NCBI GenBank assembly: GCA_937996795.1
Contig: CALKUH010000069.1
Location: 1-64,000, forward strand
From: an uncultured Verrucomicrobiota bacterium
GTDB lineage: Bacteria; Verrucomicrobiota; Kiritimatiellia; CAIVKH01
Reading direction: 5' to 3'
Length of the DNA stretch: 64,000 bases
A program made the position numbers and the translations under genes. Each line of letters opens with the position of its first letter. Within the stretch, counting starts at the first letter, position 1. This document shows, piece by piece, positions 57,397 through 64,000 of the stretch. Below the pieces are notes generated by a model. It searched no databases. It was not told where the DNA came from and was given only the letters and a program-made list of their open reading frames with translations.

Positions 57397-58221
57397 ATGA
57401 GCATCTGGACATCGGCCCGCTGGCGGGATCATTTCAACCACAACCTCGAGCACCTGCTCGACCTTCCGTGGGACCACCCGCACCGGCTGTCGATGGCGGA
57501 GCGCCGCGCCATCGCGTCTTCCGTGCAGCAGTTCCAGCTGGGCGAGGGATCGGACGGACATCATTTCATCCGCCTCGCGGAGCGGTATGCCGCCGATAGC
57601 AGCGACCACGATTATGTGGAGGCCCTGCGCCTGTTTATCGCCGAGGAGCAGCGGCACTCGCGCGACCTGGGGCGCTTCCTCGACCAGGAGGGCATCCCGC
57701 GGCTGGCGCGGCATTGGACCGACGGGGTGTTCCGCTGCATCCGCCGCCTGATGGGCCTGGACCTGTGCGTCAGCGTGCTCGTCACGGCGGAAATCATCGC
57801 GCGCGTGTACTACCAGGCCTTGCGCGAGGCGACGTCGTCCCCCGTGTTGCGGCGGCTGTGCGACCAGATCCTGCGCGACGAGGCGGCGCATGTCGCGTTC
57901 CAGTGCGGCATGCTGCACCGGTTGCGCGCCGGGCGTTCCGGACCGGTCCGCGCGCTCGCGGCGTGGGCCCAGCGCGGGTTTATGCTCGGCACGATGGGCG
58001 TCGTGTGGCTGTGCCATTACCGCGTGTATCACGCCGCCGGCTACAGCCTCTTCCGCTACGCGGGCGAAACCCTCGTCGAGCTGGAGAAAGCGCTCGGCAT
58101 CGTGCGCGATCCCAGCCAGTCGGAACGCCTCATGCAGGAAGTCGCGCTGCCCCCGCCGCGCGCCCCCTTCCTCCTCCAGACCACCCCCGTCGGCATGCTG
58201 TTCCCCGGCGACGAAAACTGA
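57397..58221 (+). CDS. ferritin-like diiron protein
   Basis: A 274-residue helical protein. 'LFIAEEQRHSRDLGRFLDQE' has ExxH with a neighbouring Glu, and 'QILRDEAAHVAFQCGML' a second ExxH pair. These are the two metal-binding helices of ferritin-like diiron proteins. Such proteins include oxygenases, desaturases and rubrerythrin relatives, and the substrate cannot be told. Residues 180-225 are hydrophobic ('FMLGTMGVVWLCHYRVYHAA'), which suggests membrane contact. It stands alone after the RRM terminator and its promoter is not clear. Confidence 0.72.
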   Translation: MSIWTSARWRDHFNHNLEHLLDLPWDHPHRLSMAERRAIASSVQQFQLGEGSDGHHFIRLAERYAADSSDHDYVEALRLFIAEEQRHSRDLGRFLDQEGIPRLARHWTDGVFRCIRRLMGLDLCVSVLVTAEIIARVYYQALREATSSPVLRRLCDQILRDEAAHVAFQCGMLHRLRAGRSGPVRALAAWAQRGFMLGTMGVVWLCHYRVYHAAGYSLFRYAGETLVELEKALGIVRDPSQSERLMQEVALPPPRAPFLLQTTPVGMLFPGDEN

Positions 58222-58250
58222 CGGCTACGGATCAACAGAGATGTACAATC

Positions 58251-58315
58251 ATCTGTGAAATCTGCGATATCTGCGGTGCGCCTTTTAAACCGCAGATGGC
58301 ACAGATGACGCAGAT
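58251..58315. repeat. imperfect inverted repeat of ATCTGCG/CGCAGAT units
   Basis: Left arm 58251-58276 and right arm 58290-58315 match at 20 of 26 positions, and each arm holds CAGAT or ATCTG units at about 9-base steps. The pattern is a well-known short dispersed repeat type in several phyla including Verrucomicrobiota and Planctomycetota. It fills the convergent gap between the ferritin-like and M20 genes and may act as a bidirectional hairpin. Confidence 0.7.
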
Positions 58316-58329
58316 GGGTCTTGTCCGAA

Positions 58330-59589
58330 TCAGCGCGCTACGAGGGTGTCCACCAGGAGCAGGGTGGACTGGATGGCTTTTTCGAGGTGTTCCAGCGGCG
58401 TGTCCTCTTCCTTGCAGTGGCTGAGGCCGCGCGAGGAGTAGGCGAAGATCATGATGGTCGGCATGTGGGGGACCATTTCAGCGCTGTCGTGCAGCGGGCC
58501 CGAGGGGAGTTTGGGGGCGTCGCCGGTGATGGCGCGCACGGCCTCCTCGGCGCGGGCGATCAGGCCGGGATCAAACAGGCGCGGCTCGATGGTCCAGATT
58601 TTTTTCCACTCCAGCGTGACGCGGTTGTCGTTCGCCGCCTGTTCCGCGGCGGCCTTCGCCTCCGCAAGCATCGCGGCCAGCACCTTCGCGTCGAGCGCGC
58701 GCTGGTCGATGGAGATTTCGCAGACGCCGGGCACCGCGGTCACGATGCACGGCTCGACCTTCACGATGCCGCAGGTGCAGACGACGTTCGCGCCGGGTTT
58801 CGTGTGTTTCAACCCGATCTGACGGACCGCGAGCGCGAATTGCGCCGCCGCGAGGAAGGCGTCGCGCCGCATCGGGATCGGCGTGGACCCGGAGTGCGCG
58901 GCCTGGCCGGTGAAGCGCAGCAGATGCCGCTCGACGCCAAAGGTGCCGAGCACGACGCCCACCGGTTTGTTCATCGATTCAAGGACCGGGCCCTGTTCGA
59001 TGTGCAACTCCACGTAGGCGCGCGCCTTGATCCGTTTCAGCGCCGTGTGCGCGTCCAGCATGTGATCGATGTCCACCCCGCACTCCTTGAGGGCTGCGGC
59101 CTGCGTGATGCCGTCGCGGTCCTTCAGGTTCCGGATGTCCTCGATGTTGAGCGAGCCGCCCGCGGCGGAGGAACCCACGAGGCTGCGTCCAAAGCGCGCG
59201 CCTTCCTCATCGGCCCAATCCACCAGCTTCAAGGTCACCGGCTTGTTGAGCCGCTTTGCGTAGCGGCGCAGGGTTTCCAGCGCGGTCAGCGTGCCGAGGC
59301 ACCCGTCGAGCCAGCCGCCGTTGGGCACGGAATCGAGGTGGCCCGCGACAAGCACGGCGTCGGGCGTATCGCCGGGGATTGTGACCCACTGGTTGCCCGC
59401 GGCGTCCACGTCGACCGGAAGGCCGAGTTCACGGCGGACTTTTTCGACGAACCACGCGCGCGTTTTCCGGAACACGGGGCCCCAGGCGACGCGTTGCGCG
59501 CCGTGTTCGTCGGAGGTGAGGTGCGCGAGTTCCTTCAGGTCCGCGATGACGCGCTGCGCGCTCGCCGCGAGGGTGGGGTCGGTTGCCAT
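58330..59589 (-). CDS. M20-family amidohydrolase (allantoate/N-carbamoyl amino acid type)
   Basis: A 419-residue zinc enzyme of the AllC/HyuC group. Metal ligands lie in 'LVAGHLDSVPNGGWLDGCLG' (His and Asp), 'DWADEEGARFG' (Glu pair) and 'YVELHIEQGPVLE' (His). A C-terminal His is in 'SRGLSHCKEED'. The small dimerisation domain starts at about 205 ('FTGQAAHSGSTPIPMRRDAF'). Such enzymes hydrolyse allantoate, ureidoglycine or N-carbamoyl amino acids for nitrogen recovery; the substrate is not fixed. AGGGAG lies upstream of ATG 59589. The protease gene precedes it on the same strand. Confidence 0.9.
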   Translation of the reverse strand: MATDPTLAASAQRVIADLKELAHLTSDEHGAQRVAWGPVFRKTRAWFVEKVRRELGLPVDVDAAGNQWVTIPGDTPDAVLVAGHLDSVPNGGWLDGCLGTLTALETLRRYAKRLNKPVTLKLVDWADEEGARFGRSLVGSSAAGGSLNIEDIRNLKDRDGITQAAALKECGVDIDHMLDAHTALKRIKARAYVELHIEQGPVLESMNKPVGVVLGTFGVERHLLRFTGQAAHSGSTPIPMRRDAFLAAAQFALAVRQIGLKHTKPGANVVCTCGIVKVEPCIVTAVPGVCEISIDQRALDAKVLAAMLAEAKAAAEQAANDNRVTLEWKKIWTIEPRLFDPGLIARAEEAVRAITGDAPKLPSGPLHDSAEMVPHMPTIMIFAYSSRGLSHCKEEDTPLEHLEKAIQSTLLLVDTLVAR

Positions 59590-59633
59590 GTGCGGGTCTC
59601 CCTTTCGGGGGACAGTATGCGCGGCCCCCGCAA

Positions 59634-62600
59634 CTATTCCAAGTCGATGCGATAGTGGCCGGCGGCCTCGGGCGGGGCGGTGTCGGTCCACACGTTCTCC
59701 GGCGGGACGGCGGGCAGGCCGGTGGCGAGGGGCGCAAACCCGCTCACCAGGTTGGTGGAGCGCGAAACGGAATAGACGCGGTTGCTCGCGCTCTGCCAGC
59801 GGATGACCACGCCGGATCCGGACGGTTGTGTGGCGGTCTCGACCAGTTGGAGCCGCGACGCGAAGTTGGTCGGATTCGTGCCGGCCCAGAACTCCTCGAT
59901 GTCGAGGAAGCCGTCCGCGTCCCAGTCCAGCCCCGCGCCGAGGTTGGTGAGGCTTCCGAAATGGAGCAGCTCCCACGCGTCTTCGATCCCGTCGCCATCG
60001 CTGTCCGGCGAGGGCGCGGGACAGTTCATCGCGTGCGCGCCGAGTCCGTTGAACGTGTTTTGCGGGAACGAGAGCCATTCGGTGGCGGCGGAGAAGGCGT
60101 TGTTGATCGTCGTGTCGCCGCTGGTGACGGATGACAGGCGGACGAGTGTAACGTTCTCGCCAAAATTCGCGCTGCTGCCGACCTGTCCGATCGAATCAAT
60201 CACATTGGTCCCCGCGCGCAGGACGACGGGGTCGTTGCCGCTGAACCAGCCGCTGCCGTGCGTCTGGTTCGCAACATCCAGCACGGCCTGCGCGGAGCCG
60301 CTGTGCGCGAGGATGTAGGTTCCGCCCGCCGGGATGGAGCCCGTGAGCACGTTGGTCAGGCCCGGCACGGTGCTGCCGTTGAAGTAGGTGAAGAGGCGAT
60401 AGTTGCCCGCTGCGAGATCAATCGTGTTCGACGTGCCATTGTAGAGCTCGATCGCCTTGCTGTTGCCGGAGCCCTCGATGTATTCCGAGATGATCAGGCC
60501 GCAGCCGTTCGTGGACGGGGGCGGAGGTGCGCCCCCGCAATCGAGCGTGAAGTTCAGCGACCAGCCGCCGGCGAGCGTTCCGGCGTCCTGCTCCAGCTGG
60601 TCCATGATATACAGCGACCAGATGCCGCTCGGCGACTGGCCGACAAAGTCCGTCAGCGTTCCGGAATAGGGCGCGGCGGGCGCGGGCGGCGCGAGGTCCG
60701 CGAAGCCCGAAATGTCGGACGGCCGGAACGTGCCGGATGTCAGCGTGGCGTTGACCGGCAGCATCTGCGCTGCATCGGCGTCCAGCGTCCACGTCAGATT
60801 CGCCGCGCCCGCGCCATTCGTCGCAATGCCCGACACGAGAACCACCGCCTGACCCTGGGGTCCGACGAGCAGGACGTCGAGATCATAGGCGAAATCATGC
60901 GTCAGATTGTGCAGCGTCACGGTGACCTTGGAAATGGCATTGGTGATGGCGGCCACGGTGATTTCCGACGGGTAGGGATTCGCCACGTCGAAGTCCACGA
61001 TGTCGATGCTCGCGCTGTTGGTGAAGCTGATCGATGACACGCAGCCGGTGGAAGGCGCGGCAACGGTGATCGTGATCGTTTCCGACGACGTTCCATCGTT
61101 GTCCGTCGCGTGGAACGACGAGGTGTACACGCCGACCGGCCCCGCATTCGTCCACGAGAAGGTGCCGGACGCGCCGCCGGGCGTGAACGTGGCCCCGGCG
61201 GGCAGGTTGCTGGCCGACAGCGTCACCGCGTCGCCATCCGTCTCCACGGCGTTCACAGCGAACAGGAGCGTATTGCTCACAAGCACCAGCTTGTTGCCGA
61301 CCGGCTGCAGGGTGGGCGGCGTCTGGGGCGGCGGACCTCCAGCCAGGAGCACGATGTCGTCCACATTCGCGCGAATACTGCCGCTGCCGCCGGTCTTGCG
61401 GATGCGGATGCGCGCTGGCGACGCAATGTTCAGGTTGGTGCTGTAGAGGGTCAGTGTCGTGCTGCTGACCGTCACCGTCCCGGCGTTGATCCACGAGGAG
61501 CCGCTGTTCGTACTGTAGTCGAGCGCCAGCGCAGAATTTCCGTCGGTCCCATACTTGGCGTGAAGGAATCTGATTTCACCCACCGTGCCCGTTGTGTTGG
61601 CGTTCATGGTCATCACGGCGGTTGTTCCCTGCATGCGCGCCGCGCGCGCCCCGTTTTTCCGGTCGTCAGCGAGCGTGCCGATGAGCGTCTCGGCGAGGGT
61701 CCAACTGATGCCGCTCAACGTGACGCTCCCGCTTGCGTAGCTGGTTTTCGTTTCCCCGGCGCCTTCGAAGTTAACGATGTAGTTGGTGGTTCCACCGGCG
61801 TTAACCGTGATTGCGACCTGCTGCGTGGTGAACCCCGACAGATCGGCCGCGTGGAAGGTCACGGCGTACGAACCGGTGGGCGCGGCGACGGGCCAGACGA
61901 AGCTTCCGTTGCCATTCGTCGCGCCAAATGTGGCGCCAACGGGGAGATTGCTCGCGGTCAGCGTGATCGGATCGCCGCCGACCGGATCCGTGGCGGTTAC
62001 AGCGAAGATCAGCGCGTTGCTGACGGATACGTTTTGCGCGATGATCGGCGCGATGATCGGCGGCTCGTTGGTGCGGCAGGTGATGACCACGGCCTGCGTC
62101 GTGACGCCGTCGTCGTCCGCCGCGTGGAAGCGCGAGGTGAAGACGCCGAGCGTCGCCGCGGGGTTCCACTGGAACGAGCCGAGGCCGTTGGTGCTGCCGA
62201 AGATCGCGCCGGGCGGCAGGTTGCTGGCGGACAGCGTGATGGGGTCGCCGTCGGCGGGATCGGTCGCGGTCACACTAAAGAGCAGCGCCGCGTTCTGCAC
62301 GACCGTCTGGGCGCCGATGGCCGCGAACGCGGGGGGCTGGTTCGACAGCACGGCCAACGAAGTTCCGTACAAGGTCAGTTGGGCGTTGGTCAGCGTGCCG
62401 CTGGTGCCGGAGGTGCGGTCGGCCACGCGCAGGGTCCATGTGCCGTTCGCGAGCTCGCCCCAGTTGCGCACGGTCATGAAGGACCAGCCGTTGTAGTGGT
62501 CGCCGCTGTCGCCGTGGACCTTTGCGAGGATGCTGGTGGTGTTGGCTGGCGAAATCAGCTCGATGAGCAACTGGCCGCGGCTCGCGTGCGTGATGCCGAC

Positions 62601-64000
62601 CCGCACGACCGCGTGCTCGACGCGGAGGTTGTTCGTGATGGCGAAGGTCCGAGTTATGCCGGCGGCGTTGTTGTCGGGAATCGCCACGCTCAGCCCCGGC
62701 TGGTTCGAGACCACCATCACCTGAGGACCGAGGTTCGTCCATGTCAGCGCGCGCGCCACCGCGCCGCTGGCATTGATCATGCCGCCGCCGTACTTGTGGT
62801 TGAACCAAATTCCGGCGGCGTTGGTCCGCCAGTCGGAATCGCCGGAATGATTGCGCGTGGCGGTGCGGATCAGGATTTCCTGCACATCGCGCCAGCCGAG
62901 GTTCGTGTTGGCCTGCAACACCAGCGCGCCGACACCCGCCGCGAGCGGGGTGGCGGACGAGGTGCCGCCGAAGTCGTTCGCGTAATCTCCGCTGGCATAG
63001 CCCGCCACCCCCGTGCGGTCGGTGGTCCAGATGCCGACCTCGGCCCCGCTATTGTTGTCGCCGCTGGAGGGGGCGACGACGACAATGTTTGCGCCCGACT
63101 CGGAATACCACGACTGGATGCCGGTGTTGGCCACCGCGCCGATGGCAATGGTGTAGATCGAGTTGGCGTAGCCGTCCTTGTTCGAGTCGTCGCCCGAGTT
63201 CAGGCCGTTGCCGCCGGCCCAGAAGTTGAGGATGCCGCGCCCGCCGCGGCCTTGCACGCAGGCGTTGGAGAGGGCGGCAAGGGTGAGCGGGCCGGGACCA
63301 TCGAGAACGGAACCCGTATCGCTGGGGCCCCAGCTATTGCTCTTGAGCTGGATGATGCTGTTGCTCCACGCCATCGCTTCGGCCTCCTCGGCGTCTGACG
63401 AAGAAAGCGAGATGAGGCGGAGTCCGACGAGCGTCGCCTCCGGCGCCGCCCCGCTGACACCGTTGCCGTTGTTGCCCCGCGCGGCGGCGACGCCCGCGCA
63501 CGCCGTGCCGTGGTCGTCGCCCGTGCCAGGGTTCGGGTCGTTGTCGTTGAAGTTGAAGTCGTAGTCTATGGTGGTGTTCACATTCGCCGACAAATCGGGG
63601 TGCGCCGTCTCTAGGCCGTCGTCGATGATCGCGATGTACATGCCCGCGCCGCGATAGGTGTCCCACACGTTCGTGATTCGCACATCGTTGCCGGCGGTGC
63701 CGTTGAACTGGCCCGTGTTGCGCAGGTGCCACTGGTTCGTGAAGAACGTGTCGTTCGGCACGAGGCGCCGCGTCTGCTGGCGCGCGAGCAGCGGCTCCGC
63801 GGCGCGGATGCCGCGCGTGGCGCGCAGGCGCAGCGCAAGGTCGAGCGCGGACGGCGAGTCCGTGGCGCGCACCAGATACATGTGGTCGAGCCCGTCTCCG
63901 GCGCGTCGCGCCGTGGCGTCGTTGCCCAGCAGCGCGGCGAGATCCGCGCCGGGCTCCACGGTCACCAGGATCTCGCGCGTCAGGATGCGCGGCACGCCGT
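59634..64000 (-). CDS. kexin-like S8 protease with P-domains, Ig-like repeats and lamin-tail domain (5' end missing)
   Basis: About 1455 codons are present; the N-terminus and any signal peptide lie beyond the right edge. The subtilase domain has Asp (125/126) in 'IAIIDDGLETAHPDL', His162 in 'DDHGTACAGVAA' and Ser346 in 'GGTSSATPLAAG'. A proprotein-convertase P-domain follows ('HASRGQLLIELISPANT'), then three Ig/cadherin-like repeats with 'LSASNLPPGA'. A beta domain and a second P-domain-like unit ('YDLDVLLVGPQGQAVVLVSG') come next, then a lamin-tail domain ('LIISEYIEGSGNSKAIELYN') and a DSDGDG/GTNP tail. It should be an extracellular, calcium-dependent protease. The tail matches that of the GH13 protein. 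Confidence 0.9.
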   Translation of the reverse strand, partial: GVPRILTREILVTVEPGADLAALLGNDATARRAGDGLDHMYLVRATDSPSALDLALRLRATRGIRAAEPLLARQQTRRLVPNDTFFTNQWHLRNTGQFNGTAGNDVRITNVWDTYRGAGMYIAIIDDGLETAHPDLSANVNTTIDYDFNFNDNDPNPGTGDDHGTACAGVAAARGNNGNGVSGAAPEATLVGLRLISLSSSDAEEAEAMAWSNSIIQLKSNSWGPSDTGSVLDGPGPLTLAALSNACVQGRGGRGILNFWAGGNGLNSGDDSNKDGYANSIYTIAIGAVANTGIQSWYSESGANIVVVAPSSGDNNSGAEVGIWTTDRTGVAGYASGDYANDFGGTSSATPLAAGVGALVLQANTNLGWRDVQEILIRTATRNHSGDSDWRTNAAGIWFNHKYGGGMINASGAVARALTWTNLGPQVMVVSNQPGLSVAIPDNNAAGITRTFAITNNLRVEHAVVRVGITHASRGQLLIELISPANTTSILAKVHGDSGDHYNGWSFMTVRNWGELANGTWTLRVADRTSGTSGTLTNAQLTLYGTSLAVLSNQPPAFAAIGAQTVVQNAALLFSVTATDPADGDPITLSASNLPPGAIFGSTNGLGSFQWNPAATLGVFTSRFHAADDDGVTTQAVVITCRTNEPPIIAPIIAQNVSVSNALIFAVTATDPVGGDPITLTASNLPVGATFGATNGNGSFVWPVAAPTGSYAVTFHAADLSGFTTQQVAITVNAGGTTNYIVNFEGAGETKTSYASGSVTLSGISWTLAETLIGTLADDRKNGARAARMQGTTAVMTMNANTTGTVGEIRFLHAKYGTDGNSALALDYSTNSGSSWINAGTVTVSSTTLTLYSTNLNIASPARIRIRKTGGSGSIRANVDDIVLLAGGPPPQTPPTLQPVGNKLVLVSNTLLFAVNAVETDGDAVTLSASNLPAGATFTPGGASGTFSWTNAGPVGVYTSSFHATDNDGTSSETITITVAAPSTGCVSSISFTNSASIDIVDFDVANPYPSEITVAAITNAISKVTVTLHNLTHDFAYDLDVLLVGPQGQAVVLVSGIATNGAGAANLTWTLDADAAQMLPVNATLTSGTFRPSDISGFADLAPPAPAAPYSGTLTDFVGQSPSGIWSLYIMDQLEQDAGTLAGGWSLNFTLDCGGAPPPPSTNGCGLIISEYIEGSGNSKAIELYNGTSNTIDLAAGNYRLFTYFNGSTVPGLTNVLTGSIPAGGTYILAHSGSAQAVLDVANQTHGSGWFSGNDPVVLRAGTNVIDSIGQVGSSANFGENVTLVRLSSVTSGDTTINNAFSAATEWLSFPQNTFNGLGAHAMNCPAPSPDSDGDGIEDAWELLHFGSLTNLGAGLDWDADGFLDIEEFWAGTNPTNFASRLQLVETATQPSGSGVVIRWQSASNRVYSVSRSTNLVSGFAPLATGLPAVPPENVWTDTAPPEAAGHYRIDLE

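Overview
No rRNA, tRNA, IS element, phage module or CRISPR array is visible in this GC-rich window. Genes are dense, many overlap by ATGA, and all are bacterial. Two very large secreted proteins (20727-24398 and 59634-64000) end in the same kind of tail: a calcium-type DxDGDG repeat, a GTNPxxxxSRL step, then a 'STNL' beta module. Together with a GH95 glycosidase, partner-switching phosphatases and a PAS-rich kinase, this points to the PVC superphylum, most likely Kiritimatiellota or a close Verrucomicrobiota lineage. That placement is inference from protein style, not from a marker gene.

Layout. 1-6.7 kb: the start of a sugar-type solute-binding protein, a nucleotidyltransferase-fold protein with a tiny partner ORF, a DUF2059 protein, an FmdB zinc ribbon, a GH95 glycosidase with an inserted NPCBM-like domain, an aquaporin-family channel and ChrA. 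6.7-11 kb: a PAS-only membrane sensor coupled to a hybrid histidine kinase. 11-20 kb: housekeeping genes (ABC-F, antiporter, metG, msrB, icd, rfbA, rfbC). 20-26.9 kb: a 3D-domain lipoprotein, a huge GH13 protein, SufE, a cytochrome c-sugar dehydrogenase fusion and a receiver-only protein. 26.8-29.3 kb: grpE-dnaJ-rsmE. 29.4-32.2 kb: a complete partner-switching operon (STAS, GAF-SpoIIE phosphatase, STAS, RsbW-like kinase). 32.5-33.1 kb: vapBC. 33.1-35.7 kb: rsmI and a NarL-type two-component pair. 35.8-41.3 kb: an RND efflux pair followed by DUF6132 and two half-size YeeE/YedE transporters.

41.2-50.7 kb is the most interesting part. A six-gene minus-strand run, with almost every junction overlapping, encodes a YceI-like protein, a type III polyketide synthase, an unknown secreted protein, a single polypeptide joining a membrane methyltransferase-like domain to an FAD monooxygenase, a UbiE-type methyltransferase and a GT39-type glycosyltransferase. 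This matches the logic of the Streptomyces srs phenolic-lipid pathway (type III PKS, membrane methyltransferase, flavin hydroxylase), but with the last two activities fused and with extra steps. Divergent from it, across an 84 bp gap with two perfect dyads, lies a chain of response regulator, histidine kinase and an ECF sigma factor with a Cys-rich tail.

50.7-64 kb: an SGNH-like membrane protein; a TetR-regulated RND pump with three matching TTGACA-N3-TGTCAA operators; a glycine-rich RRM protein with a structured leader and a clear terminator; a ferritin-like diiron protein; an M20 amidohydrolase; and a multidomain kexin-like protease that runs off the right edge.
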